This document shows, in pieces, positions 32,210-43,423 of a stretch of 64,000 nt of DNA. Source of the DNA: Lantana camara (taxonomy: Eukaryota > Streptophyta > Magnoliopsida > Lamiales > Verbenaceae); NCBI GenBank assembly GCA_037501455.1, contig CM074862.1:86389501-86453500 (forward strand), read 5' to 3'. Within the stretch, counting starts at the first letter, position 1, and every line of letters starts with the position of its first letter. Both the position numbers and the translations under genes were made by a program. The notes under the pieces were generated by a model. The model saw nothing but the letters and a program-made list of their open reading frames with translations, did no database searches and was not told the DNA's origin.

Positions 32210-32605
32210 GAGTCCTCGTACCATGGGGGCTACGAATATTGTCGCGGCTGAACTTATCGGGCTACGAGAAGGGCTCAGGTTGGCCTGGGATCGGAGATAC
32301 CGCTGCATTGAAGTCGAATGTGATTCGACTACGATTGTTAATCTGGTGCAACACGAAGACGTGACCGACCACCCGCTGGGCGAGATAGTGCTGGACTGCC
32401 GCAGGCTCATGCGTAACCCTTGAAGCTGTGTTTTTCGCCATATAAGGAGAAGTGGGAATGGAGTTGCTGATACTTTGGCCAAGCTTGGTCAGTCTATGAT
32501 GGAAAGCTTCAGAGTGTGGCTGAGTCCTCCGGAAAATCTCGTGCTCGATGATAATGGCATTAGCAATTAGCTGAGTTGTCTCCTTCTGCTACCAAAAAAA
32601 AAAAA
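32210..32605 (+). pseudogene. 5'-truncated LINE 3' end with RNase H-like domain
   Basis: It encodes the last domain of a plant LINE ORF2. The RNase H-like (RVT_3) part shows AELIGLREGLRLAW, IEVECDSTTIVNLVQ and, after an in-frame TGA at about 32421, FRHIRRSGNGVADTLAKLG. The first catalytic Asp region of the fold is missing (5' truncation). It ends CTGCTACC followed by a poly(A) run at 32595-32605, the usual LINE tail. This is a dead copy. Confidence 0.82.
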
Positions 32606-33455
32606 TTTTTTGAAATTATTAATTAACCTATTTATTACTTGATAATGTAATTTATATTTTTATCCCTAATATAATTATTTTTAAAAGAAACTCAATTAGA
32701 GTAGTCAAGTGTGATATTTTTTAAAGGGGTTAAGTGTGATATTTTTCAAACGTTGGGGGGAAATTGCAAAGATTCAAAGAATAAGGGGTAAAGTGTAAAA
32801 CCCCCTAAAGGACAGGGGGTGTCCGGATTAACCCTTTCATTTTTATACTCATCTTTATCTATCAAATAAGTTTTTTCTTTTTTTACACCCTTTAATATAT
32901 AATTTTATACATATCAATATAATATATATATAAACACGCGAGTGCAATAGAGAAAATCAATGTACGAGCAAAATGATATAGTAATAATCCCCTTTCTTAC
33001 TCGAGAAGTCATAAGTTGAAGTTCATGTTCAAGATGTCCTCCCCTTTTCAATATTTTTTCTTATTTATCTAGCTCCACACCGTCGTCTCCTCGTTGGGTA
33101 TTCTCCATCCCGTTTTAGCGAGTATCAGTATATTACTTTTCCATACTTCTTCTCTAGAACCTAATTCACCTTCTCGTTTCTTTCTAGTCATATTTTTTCA
33201 CCCTACAAAATGAGTTTGTTTCTTTGTTATATTAGTTTCCTTAAAAAAGTTGCGATTGAGTCGATCAAGTTTTATCGCATACGTTATTGAGAAGCTAATT
33301 CGTGTGCATGTGGTAGATGAGGATCGAGCTTGTGACAGGCTGAATAAGTGTCATTCGTCTGCCAAGGTTTAGCATTTTGGCTTTCCATCCCAAGAGGTGC
33401 TTTTTGAGACTCTCAATCACAATCGAGACAAGCTTGCTATAGTTTTAGCCCAAGT
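32606..33455. other. AT-rich intergenic DNA with a repeat shared with 47.6 kb
   Basis: A segment of about 75 bp at 32838-32915 (ATACTCATCTTTATCTATCA...) is nearly identical to 47643-47712. A weak B-box-like GAAGTTCATGTTC at about 33018 may be SINE debris. No coding frame is visible. Confidence 0.4.
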
Positions 33456-34330
33456 TCATTCGTACCCCCTCAATAATTCCTTAAGTTGTCTGTCCTTTTC
33501 ATTTTCAAAATTATAGTAATATGTTTGCTTTAAATCATTTGACAAATAAGGTGCGAACAATACACGTGATTTGTTAAAGTTAAATTTGAGGCTTGACGTC
33601 TTGCAAAACGCCTTAACCACACTTTGAATGCACATCGCTCCTTCCATCGTTGATTTGGCTCTCAATATTATGTCGTTTACAAAAAGCAAGTGTGAGATGT
33701 GAGGGCCTCTCTGACATACCATAATTGGCTTCCAATGTTTCACTGAAATAACCTTCTCAATCATATACGTTAGTCGTTCCACGCAGAGCACAAACAAATA
33801 AGGTGAGAGTGGATTTCCTTATCTAATGTCACACGTTATCCGTAAAGCCTTCATCGATTCACCCTTCTATGAAATCTCTAATTGTATTCTCTTTCATTCC
33901 GCTGATAATGATATTGATGATTCTCATTGGTAATTTGAAAAAATTTAGAGTTTTACTTAAAAAATCTCACCGGACTTTGTTTTCAACATCCAATTTAAGA
34001 AGAGTATTATCATCTTAGCGACCATTTTGAGTAATACATTACACAATGTAATGGGTTGAAATTCGTTTATTTTTTCTGGTTTGGGAGTTAGTCAAATAAA
34101 CACCCGACAAGCTTCTTTGAGAATTGATTCTTTTTCCACGCAATTATTGATGCCACTGAATCTCTTACTATATCCCAATAGATTTGAAAAAAGTAAGCTT
34201 AGAAACCATCTACTCCTGACACTTTGTACGGGTGCATGTTCTTCACTATCCACAAGATTTTCTCATTTGAGGTCTGGTTCTATTTTGGACTTCTTTGAAC
34301 AAGTGCGCAGCAGGAGGTTCCATGTCCAAA
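33456..34330 (-). pseudogene. LINE reverse transcriptase relic
   Basis: At 33456-33797 a frame shows LFVLCVERLTYMIEK, GPHISHLLFVNDIIL and LKFNFNKSR, which is the LINE RT core; the catalytic F-A-D-D is altered to F-V-N-D. Upstream on this strand (33840-34330) shorter frames continue the RT with stops and frameshifts. The element family is probably the same kind as the fragment at 32210-32605, but orientation is opposite, so these are separate insertions. It is non-functional. Confidence 0.8.
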
Positions 34331-35282
34331 TTGAAGCCTTAAAAGTCCATCGATCCATTGCCGTTACACGATTCTTTCCGTAAATGTCCATCCAAACTTC
34401 ATAAAAGAGGAAAGGCTTCTCTCAAACGTAAGCCAAAGCGGGATGAGCCTGGCTGCTGGCAACAAACCAACATTGTTCAGTAGGACTATCTCAGGGAAAG
34501 ACATCAATATGTTGTCAGGAAAAGACTAATCTTTAACATTGTATGGTAAGCAGCCATAAGAACACAATATAGACTTGTATAACAAATCCTAAGTATACAC
34601 CGACAAATCAATGAATACAGTAGAGACTAGACTACAAACCTTTTTTTTTTTTCAAGAATTCAACAATTCACATATCAAGGTTACAACAAAACATTCATGA
34701 ATTATAAGCAAAAATTTATATTCCAAGCATGAATCGTAATGTATAGATTTTATTAGACAAAATTATCGAAAACTTATTTAGGAAAAAAAAAAAAGTGAAA
34801 CTTAGCAAGTATCTTTACCAAATTTCAGAACAACAGTTTAATAGAGAATTCAGTAGAAGTGATTCAAAAGTCAAAACACAATTTCAGACATGAAAAGTGA
34901 AAAAATACAGGATTTCAACACTAAAGTTTGATTAAAAACCTAATGCAGCAGTCTTCGTGCAACACAATCTATTCTCTAACTCATAATATTCCCAATCAAA
35001 TCAGAATTGTACATATTCTGATAACAATCCCAGTGGACTAAACAACATTATCTCCCCAATAAAACCAAGCAAAAAAGTCTACAGAAACATTAATCAGAGT
35101 GACACCAATGCTAACGTAATCACAATAATCGACAATGATGTAATAGGCCTCGGAATGAAGATGACGTTCATGATGCTGATGATGAGGTGCGGGAGGGTGT
35201 ATACAGAACCAGTGATCTCTACAACTGAGGGACTATGCCACTTATGCTCCCAATTTATCAAAACACGGTAAATACACAGCTC
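34331..35282. other. Unassigned intergenic DNA
   Basis: Mostly AT-rich. Near 35150-35240 one plus-strand frame is acidic (NEDDVHDADDEVREGVYRTS), which looks coding-like, but it has no start, splice sites or known domain. Confidence 0.35.
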
Positions 35283-35444
35283 TCAGGATTGTTTACCCAT
35301 TTTTTGGCCCCGTCCAACGTATTTCCATACAATTAGCGAGAAAGTACCTAGAATTAGGAAACATTTATTGTTGCCAAGAACATAGTGGAGTGCATCTAAA
35401 AGATTCTTCAGCGACAGTAAACTCTGAATCAACAGGCTAGCCAT
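35283..35444 (-). CDS. Possible small membrane protein or exon
   Basis: A 53-residue frame on the minus strand starts MASLLIQSLLSLKNLL and contains a hydrophobic stretch CFLILGTFSLIVWKYVG, a likely membrane segment, followed by a basic end. A good 3' splice site (TTGCCCTTATAG) lies 12 bp upstream in frame, and a GTAAAC donor-like site near the end (about 35298), so it may be one exon of a larger gene or of a captured gene scrap. I do not recognise it, and the frame is short enough to be chance. Confidence 0.3.
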   Translation of the reverse strand: MASLLIQSLLSLKNLLDALHYVLGNNKCFLILGTFSLIVWKYVGRGQKMGKQS

Positions 35445-35489
35445 AGCTACCACAATCTATAAGGGCAATAAAAAAAGAAATTAAATTGA

Positions 35490-35566
35490 TAGCCCGCAGG
35501 ACTTACCTCAGTTGGTTCCGAAGGGACAGATTTGTTACAAGGTGCAAGGTTCAATTCCTACATGTA
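35490..35566 (+). mobile_element. SINE-like tRNA-derived head
   Basis: TTACCTCAGTTGGTTC (A-box-like) and AAGGTTCAATTCC (B-box-like), 40-45 bp apart, mimic a Pol III promoter. It directly abuts the copia relic. No tail or duplication could be defined. Confidence 0.45.
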
Positions 35567-35569
35567 CTA

Positions 35570-35952
35570 ATAATATCCAAAATGGACAGAGGCTATGAAC
35601 AATGAGCTCGCTGCACTTGAGGACAATCATACTTGGGAACTCACTGATCTCCCTAAAGGTAAAAATGCTATAGGTTCCAAATGGATATATAAAGTTAAAT
35701 ACAATCCAAATGGGACCGTTGAGCAATACAAGGCTAAACTTGTATCCAAGTGATAAAATCAACAATTTGGTATTGATTATTTTGAAAGTTTTTCACCTGT
35801 GGCCAAGTTAGTCACTGTACTTATATTTCTTGTTAGTGTCTCTGTTCATTCTTGGCCATTGCACCAACTTGATATTAATAATGCATTTTTACATTGTTTT
35901 TTTTTTTTTATGAAGAGGTTTACCTTAAGCCTCCTGAAGGCTATCTAAAAGT
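35570..35952 (+). pseudogene. Ty1/copia reverse transcriptase, first part
   Basis: N-terminal RT of a copia element: PKWTEAMNNELAALEDNHTWEL, GSKWIYKVKYNPNGT, then FSPVAKLVTV and EEVYLKPPEGYLK. Two consecutive stops follow KLVSK at about 35753-35758, and a T run disrupts the frame before EEVYLKPP. There is nothing of gag or integrase upstream, so the copy is 5'-truncated. The gene resumes at 40656 after the hAT-type element. Confidence 0.9.
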
Positions 35953-36415
35953 CTATTTTGCACGGATACGGACACGACGACATGAATTTTTTTAAAATTT
36001 TAGGACACGACACGGCTATATGTTTATATAAATAAATATATTATATAAATATTAATTTATGTAACACTAAGTCATATTCTTGATTTTATAAATACAAAAT
36101 ATTCTTTAACTTATATAAATTATTTCTAATATTGAATTACTAATGTGTATTCCTATCACTACAAAGTGAATATATATGCTTGTATTAGGTGATATTATGT
36201 TTAAAAGAGGTTTGATAAAGAAAAAACAAGTTGGATATTTTGGAGAGTTGTGGGCAAAAAGCCCAACCCGCTAATATATAAAGTTGGAGACTTGGAGGGA
36301 TAAAAATTATAATTGCCTTATTCTAAAGTTCTAAACCCTAGTTGCTCTTCCACCACAACATTCATCTAAATTTCTCCTCCAAATATCACATACATTGGAA
36401 AACACAGACTATGAC

Positions 36416-39400
36416 TGTAACATCCCGCTCGTCTGATTTATAAGGTACGACACGTTTCAACCTTTTTATGTGTTTAATTATGTGATTTTATATTTTTCGT
36501 GGCCCTATTTTGAACTCTTTTAGAGTTTAGGGGCCCCTTTGTAATTTTCTCTTTTTAGGGGTTTTTGGGTCATTTCTCGTTCGATCAAGTTCTCGACCTT
36601 TTCGATCCCTTCAACTCATTCAGGGCATCGAGACGAATCCGTAGACTCTAAGTTTGCCCAATTCTGACGTCGTTTTCCCCTTCTACCGTTCGTTTTGCAC
36701 GCGAGGACCCAAGTTATAATACCCGGATCCTCGTTTTACGTGCCATAATTCCAGCTTCAGCTTCTCTCTCTCTCTCTCCCCGCGATTCACGACCCTCACA
36801 TACACCCAAGGTGTGATTTCACACACATGCCCAAACTCGCCTGTTTCTCGATGGAATTCGACGATCCAATAGTCCATTTCGATTATCTCGACGACGCGGT
36901 CACAACCGTACCAAGAACTCGACCAGCCGACGATCGACGGCGGAGATATTGGCTATTTTCATGCGCGGCTGGAGAGGGGGCGGACCACCGCCACTTCGTC
37001 GCCCCTCACGGCGATTTCCGGCGGGGTTCCGGCGATACGCGCCCCAGACCCATGGAGAAGGCTTCCCGGCATTTCTTCTGACGTAGGCGGCGCCACCATC
37101 GGGGCGGCGGTTGGGCCGCACGCGCCGACCGAAGCTCGCGACGGCACTGTAGCGGCGAGTTTCGCCGTCTTCCGGTGGCTTTTTCGGACCAAGGTTGGTG
37201 TTTCCTACCCTTTTCCGACCCTCTGAGTCCATTTCCGGCATCGATTTCATCCAATTTTGGCCGTAGGTGGTGGTTCCGGCGAAGTGGGCGGCGGCAGAAA
37301 CTTCGGCGGCCAACGGGGGCTTTTTCCGACGATATTTTGGCCTTGGGCCCTTCACGAAAGTTGTTCGGAACGACAAGAACTAGTAGCCTTTGATCACACA
37401 ACTCTTGATTCAACCGATTGGCGACAGTTCACGGCGGTGCAGCAGCGGTTCGTGGTGGCGGAGGTCTCCGAGGATTTTTCCGGCGAGCTACGTTGGGGCT
37501 TTTGAAGAGCTCGTCACGGGTAAGACAATGCCTTTTACGGATCGTATTTTGGTTCACCGGTTTGGAAGTAATTTGAGTTTGAAGATTTTAGGGTTTTCGT
37601 ATTGTTGGATCTGAAATTGGTGACGATTGGCTTGGATTTTCCAGAAATTGATCGAGGATTTGGAATGGGCACGAGGAATCCTTGCATGGGTGATTTTTCG
37701 GGATTTTTCCGGCACGTTCCGACGGCGGCCGAACAGCGGGCGGCCACTATTCCGGCAGCTCCGACGGCGAGGCTCCGGCGACCTTCGGACAGCTTGTCCG
37801 CTTCGTCGTGGTGAGTCCAACACCACTTTCCGTTCGTCAATCGGACACTCGGTTTAATTTCTACGAATTTATTTGTGTAATTTTGAATATTTGAAATTAA
37901 TTGTCTTAATTGCGATAAATTGTTAATTGCTTGATTTGTCGATCTATTTGAATTCCTATATATACGAAATTATGCATGAAATGAATTATAATATATATGG
38001 ATGCTTTATTTGCAATTCGAATCCCCGTTTTGTCTACTAGAACTAATTGGCTAACTTGAAGGGTGTGTGTGTAATTTTGGAAACGATGTGAATTTGCTTG
38101 ATTTAAATTAAGTAACCTTTGTTAAATTGAATCCGTTATGAGATATATGAATTGGGTATGCCATGTATGAATTATATGAACTTAGTATGATTGGAATTTG
38201 GTAAGTAACCTCATGAGATTTACATAAAATTCGAAGCATATTATTATATTATTTGGTTATTCTTGTACTACGTGCTTTTATATGAAATGTGATATGTGAA
38301 CTTGAATGATTTGAATTAATTAAACTTTGTCACTTGGTAAATAAATATGTTAATTACGTAAATTGGAATTTGATATGTAACTTCGTGATCTTTAAATAGA
38401 ATGTGTAGCATGTTATTATATGATTTGTTTGGCTTTGTAATACGTATAAATTTATGAAATTTTATATGTGAATTTAATTTGATTGCTTTGTGAATGTGTA
38501 AATTGCATGATATGAATTAATTATCCTTATTAATTGAATTTGTTATGTAATAAATGAATTGTTTGTGTGACAAATGATATGATATGATATGATTTGTCTT
38601 GCCCTTTTGTTCTCTTATTTGCATTAATTGTGCGCATGAACATGCCTTAGTGTTTTGTTTTGCTCGAAATTAATATGAATTTGAAATCCTGCTTATGTGA
38701 TTGCATTTGTCGTGCGACTTTGTGTGGTTGTCTGTCTGAGTCTGAGCTTTGAGGTCTGTTTTGTGTGTTCAGTTGTTCAGGTGCACCCGGGGTGGTGACG
38801 AGTGAGTCGTGCAGGTTCCGGGGTGAACCATTTGCTGTGTCTTCGGTTGTGCTTGGTACCAGGTGAGGGTTAGGATCTTTTCTTTTAGCTAAACGACCTA
38901 TGACCCTTATGTGCTAATGTTTCTAGCCCGCATGTGACTATATATTATATATACAGTTAAATATGTGCTAAGTATGATATGTTATGATCTTGTGAACACC
39001 TTTGGATTTTGAAAGTATGTATACGAGCGTATGTAAGCTTAAGTTTTGAAACCCTTATGATATGATATGATATGTTACGCTATGATATGATATGATATGA
39101 TATGCTATGATATGATATGTTATGATATGTTATGTAAGCGAGATCAGCCATGAAAGATTGGCATATGTATGTTCTGTTCCGTATGATTGGGCCCCGGAGC
39201 TATGAGCGAGGACACCCAGGACGGTATCGGGCCGTCGGGATTATCACTCCTTAGCATAGATCCATATGATCCGAAGTGTCACGCACGACCCTGGGAGTTT
39301 GGGGAAGGCGTACTCTTCGAGCTCGCGGTGTAAAAACGGGAAAGACTCGCAGTGGGATCGCTACCCCTCGAGGTTATGTATGTATGGATAGTTTGGGTTT

Positions 39401-40220
39401 ACGTAGCCCTTCTATCTCGGAGTTTGGTGGATTGGTATGTATGATTTCAGTTTTCTTACGTTAAATATGGAAGTAAGGTTGGAAGCTCGTTACTCGCTCG
39501 AGCATTATGATTATGTATTGGAATTGTGAAACGGGGATAGTTTTATGAAATGATTTTTATTACGTATATGTATCTGTATGGGTTTTCTTTTAAAAATGAT
39601 TTGGTGTGCAAAACCTATTCCCGGTTCATGATTCCTCCTTTTGATACGTGCTTTGCTCTATTATGTATATTATGTGGGTGTGCGTTAGCCCCCTTGCTCA
39701 GTCTTTGGACTGACCCCTCCCCTTTATGTTTTTAGTTGTAGGTTCAGGTCGTTGAAGTTCGTGCTAGGCGGACGTCAGTCGTGTCCTTCGAGTCTGTTGT
39801 CCGTCTGTCTGAGTTTGTTAAGCTTTTGTTTCTGATTATGGTTGCAATTATATATGATATATTCTGTACAAGTTTATGATCATGATTTAAATGTATGGAA
39901 TTCGAGACAGGTTAGGACAGGTTTTCTGATTAGTTGAACCCGTTGATTTATGATTTCTGTTTGATTTCGGGATTAGGTATCTATGCTAGTCGAACCCGTC
40001 AATTGTTCTTGTATGACCTAATTTGATTTGAATGCTTCCGCTTTCGCACTCATTTCATGTTTTGATTTTGAAGTTCAGGGTCTATGTTCCGCCTAGCGTA
40101 GGTTGGATTTTTCGTTTGTCACCCGTTCGCTGTGACATGGTGCGTGTACGGACTTTCCATTTCGTACACGTGTCAGGTCATAGTGCGGGGGTGTGGTGCC
40201 CCACCGCTTGGGGTGCTACA
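36416..40220 (+). mobile_element. Solo gypsy LTR (LTR E) with ATGAC/ATGTC duplication
   Basis: This 3805 bp solo LTR starts TGTAACATCCCG and ends GGGGTGCTACA. The flanking pentamers are ATGAC (36411-36415) and ATGTC (40221-40225), one mismatch. It shares the conserved end block (CCGCCTAGCG, CACCCGTTCGCTGT, CCATTTCGTA) and the hairpin (39699-39712) with the other long LTRs. It is about 1 kb longer than most of them because of a GC-rich segment at about 36840-37840 with many TCCGGCG words and open frames on both strands. ATATG-type microsatellites occur at 38575-38600 and 39055-39130. No palindrome array is seen. Confidence 0.88.
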
Positions 40221-40320
40221 ATGTCTGCACTTTTCGTCCCACAATACGCCACTTTCACCGGCGTGGAAGCGGAGTCCTCAACATCTGAATCAATTTTCAT
40301 GATCTGCTCATGGCAAGGTT
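40221..40320 (+). pseudogene. Possible captured gene 5' end inside the hAT-type element
   Basis: When the solo LTR is disregarded, a plant-leader-like sequence (AAACCCTAG at about 36343, then CT- and CA-rich sequence to 36415) runs straight into ATGTCTGCACTT at 40221 and an open frame starting MSALFVPQYATFTGVEAES. It reaches a GT-containing TGGCAAG|GTTGA near 40317. This looks like a captured promoter-leader-first-exon piece. The protein is not recognised. Confidence 0.35.
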
Positions 40321-40655
40321 GATTAGTGCAAGGTTCTACCACATCGATTTTTTGACAGTAGACGGCCGCATCAATTTCTTCCGCTACCATAGCCACCACC
40401 GTTACCACCGCAGATGCCAAGCTTTTACCATCTGAACCGACAAGAGATGTGCGATGCGGCCTTGTCCTTCAGAAATCCAAAATGGATGAATCCGTGTCAA
40501 AGCCGTATCGGACACTCCGTAGCAGAGTGTCCGACACTATGTCCCTATTTTTTTTTTCTTTTTTTTTTTAATTCAGACACGGATCAGGCGTGTCGGACAC
40601 GGACAACACTGCACGGGGCTAAATTTTGAAGTGTCCGTGCATTAGAGCTAAAAGT

Positions 40656-41342
40656 TAAGAAGGGCCAAGTTTGTAGGCTCACATAATCTTTATACGGCCT
40701 TGAGCAGGCCTCCAAACAATGGAATGTGGAATTTACTAATCAATTTATTGTTTATGGCTTTGAACAATATCAATATGACCACTGTTTATTTATTAAATGC
40801 ACTAACAACTCTTTTCTAGCTCTTCTTGTCTATGTCGATGATGTCTTATTAATAGGTTCTGACATTGGAGAAATTGAGGATGTTAAATCTTTTTTATATA
40901 AAACTTTTACAATTAAAGACGTGGGGCACGCCAAATATTCTCTTGGCCTTGAAATATTGATATCCTTCAGGATATTAGAATGTCAGGTTGCAAAGTTGTT
41001 TCAACTCCACTTCCCACTGGATATAAATTCTCTGAAGATCAAGCTATCCCTCTAGCTGATCCATCCTCTTATCAGCAGTTGGTTGTTTGTTTGTTATATT
41101 TAAATCTCTCAAGGCCTAACTTTAGTTTGCCCATTCAACAAATTAGTCAATTTGTTGGCAATCCTACTACATCTCATTGGATAATTGTTCAACACGTGCT
41201 CAAGTACTTAAAGGGAAGTGTCTCTACTGGCCTTTTTTTTTTTTCCCTTCTACTTCCTCACTTTCTCTATCTGCTTACTGTGACTTTGATTGGTCTTCGT
41301 GCCCTATTACTGGGAAATCAATAGTAGACTACTGTGTTTTTT
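40656..41342 (+). pseudogene. Ty1/copia reverse transcriptase, second part
   Basis: It continues the copia RT: LYGLEQASKQW, the catalytic LLVYVDDVLLIGSD and KDVGHAKYSLGLEI, then the RT-RNase H connection CKVVSTPLPTGYK and SQFVGNPTTSHW. There are frameshifts at about 40960-40980 and in the T run at about 41230. It is cut at CVFL by the CACTA element and resumes at 42472. Confidence 0.92.
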
Positions 41343-41345
41343 TAG

Positions 41346-42468
41346 CACTACAAGAAATTCTGCAAATTCCGACGGAAAATTCCGAGGGAAACAGGTCGTC
41401 GGAATTCCGACGGAATTTGTTTTTTTTTTTTTAATAAAAATTAAATAAATCCGACGGAAATTCTATCGGAATTCCATCGGATTTTTTAAAAAATAAAATT
41501 AACAAATAATATTAAATAATTCCGACGGGATTCCGACGGAATTCCCGTCGGTTTGTTAAATATAAAATATAAAAATTAAAATTAAATAATTCCGATGGGA
41601 TTCCCGTAGGAATTCCGTCGGATATTTTAAAAAAAAAAATTTAAAAATAATATTAAATAATTCCGACGGAATTCCGATGGGATTCCCGTCGGTTTTTTTA
41701 AATATAAACTATAAAAATATAAATTAAATAATTCCGACGGGCATTCCGTCGGAATTCCGTCGGATATTTTAAAAATAAAAATTAAAAATAATATTAAATA
41801 ATTCCGACGGGATTTCCATCGGAATTCCGTCGGTTTTATCTATGCTTAAATTGAATTCTTATGACGTATTATAATATTTGTAGTTATAATTAATATTTTC
41901 TTAGAACTCAATTTTAATTATAGTCTACAAAATTTGTGATTTTATTATTTCAAATGATATATAAATATTTGTATCAAACTAAACCAATGAATTGATCTAG
42001 CTCAACTGGTTTTCCTTGGTTTCCATAATGTCTTCCTACCGTGAGGTTGGGTGTTCGAATCCCCAGTGGCTCATTAAGTTTTTATTTTTCCAGTAAATTC
42101 CGACGGAATTCCGAGGGAAATTCCGTCGGAAATAATTAATTAAAATTTTTTTTTTAAAGCAAATTCCGACGGGATTCCGAGGGGAATTCCGTCGGGAGAT
42201 ATATTTTATTTTTTAAAAAATACGACTATTCCGACCGGATTTCCCTCGGTATTCCGTCGGAACTTTTTTAATTTAATTTTTTTTTCTGATTTTTGTCCCT
42301 CGGAATTCCGTCGGTTTTCTGTCGGTTTTGAATTCCGAGGGAGGGTTTTCCTACGGCATGTGTTCCGTCGGAATTCCGTCGGAATTTGCAGGATTTCTTG
42401 TAGTGTAGGTTCTTCTCTTGGAATTCCCTCGGAATTTTCCGTCGGAATTTGCAGGATTTCTTGTAGTG
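41346..42468. mobile_element. CACTA (En/Spm-type) non-autonomous element with duplicated right end
   Basis: Left end CACTACAAGAAATTCTGC at 41346; right ends CTTGTAGTG at 42405 and again at 42468. The 3 bp duplication TAG is at 41343-41345, 42406-42408 and 42469-42471. Removing 41346-42471 restores the copia RNase H frame exactly. The interior holds about six to seven tandem units of roughly 70 bp containing TTCCGACGGAATTCC-type inverted words (41360-41835), which resemble transposase-binding subterminal repeats. No transposase is present. Confidence 0.93.
41990..42085 (+). mobile_element. SINE-like insertion in the CACTA element
   Basis: TGATCTAGCTCAACTGGTT (A-box-like) and GGTGTTCGAATCC (B-box-like) are 45-50 bp apart, followed by a T-rich tail. 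The surrounding TTCCGACGG repeat pattern is interrupted here. No target duplication was resolved. Confidence 0.55.
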
Positions 42469-42471
42469 TAG

Positions 42472-42872
42472 GTTCTTCTCTTATCTCTTGGAAAATAAAA
42501 AAACAAAAATCATCTCCAAGTCTTCTTGTGAAGCAGAATACCAAAGTATAACCATTAACGTTTGTGAAGTCCAATGGTTCACATACATGCTCAACCAGTT
42601 CCATATCAAGCCACCGCTACCCATTCCACTTCATTGCGACAATAAGTCTACCATTTATATTATGGAAAACCCGGTCTTTCATGACCGTACAAAACACTTG
42701 GAGATCGATTGCCATCTCACCCGAAATAAATTCAAAAAGGGTTTCATCCTTCCCCAGTTCGTTCCTTCCAAGTTACAATTGGCCGACGTCTTTAATAAGT
42801 CATTATCCTGCGTTTCTTTTCGTAATCTCATGTCCAAACTGGGCTTGGTTTTTCACCAACCTCCAGCTTGAC
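42472..42872 (+). pseudogene. Ty1/copia RNase H C-terminus
   Basis: The end of the copia polyprotein: SKSSCEAEYQSI, LHCDNKSTIYIMENPVFH, DRTKHLEIDCH, VPSKLQLADVFNKSL, stop at about 42869-42871. One frameshift near 42485-42490 separates it from SSLISWK. It is followed within 10 bp by a polypurine tract (ACAGGGGG) and the LTR. Confidence 0.93.
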
Positions 42873-42878
42873 AGGGGG

Positions 42879-42996
42879 TGTTAGAATATGTTTTATTTTC
42901 CCCTTTTGTATTTGTTAGAATTTGTTTAGGTCTCTGCTTCTAAGAAACGTGTAATGCTTCTTTCCTTCTTTTTCATATAGCCGTTAGGATTGTGAC

Positions 42997-43047
<51 letters not shown>

Positions 43048-43144
43048 CTCTGCAAATTAAAGAGATAAGATCAATAAACAAAATATTTTTCCTTTCTTCT
43101 TCCCATTGCTCTGTCTGCTTTCATGAGTGCTCGGAATCTCAACA
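42879..43144 (+). mobile_element. Ty1/copia 3' LTR
   Basis: It starts TGTTAGAATATG right after the polypurine tract and ends CTCAACA, 266 bp. A (TA)n run of about 45 bp at about 43000-43045 may cover the TATA region, and AATAAAC lies at about 43074. There is no matching 5' LTR in the window. Confidence 0.8.
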
Positions 43145-43423
43145 ATGTATCGCCACTTTATAATTCCTCATTAGGTTGAATTATCCAACTCATATAAATT
43201 TTAATGTAACTCTTACTTGTATGAAAGTGTTTGTCGATACTTGTCACTTCTTTTTAACTTTTAGCATTCGGAAAACGAATCTTGTATTCGTATTCGACAC
43301 TTTCTTTTAGATAGTTAATCTTAATATATAGACACGCAAGTTTTAATTCCTTTCAATTTTTTCTTCTTGACAATATCCTGGATTTTGATAACACATTCAA
43401 TATTTTGGTTCTGATACTACTAT

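Larger units (their letters stand above)
35953..40647. mobile_element. hAT-type non-autonomous element interrupted by a solo LTR
   Basis: It inserted into copia RT: perfect 8 bp duplications CTAAAAGT lie at 35945-35952 and 40648-40655, and removing the element restores the copia frame. Termini are imperfect inverted repeats, CTATTTTGCACGGATAC at the left and CTCTAATGCACGGACAC at the right (inverted). Subterminal CGTGTCGGACACGG-type words recur at 40500-40610 and at 31935-32050. Excluding the solo LTR and its duplication it is about 885 bp. No transposase is visible. It contains a possible captured gene start (see 40221-40320). Confidence 0.85.

Noticed and set aside
36827..37857. Cluster of open frames on both strands at 37 kb
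   Set aside because: They lie within solo LTR E in a GC-rich segment; the frames overlap on both strands, lack known domains and reflect composition.
42206..42604. 132-codon minus-strand frame rich in PTLQEILQIPTE repeats
   Set aside because: It is a translation of CACTA terminal repeats (TTCCGTCGGAATTTGCAGG) and runs into copia RNase H antisense.
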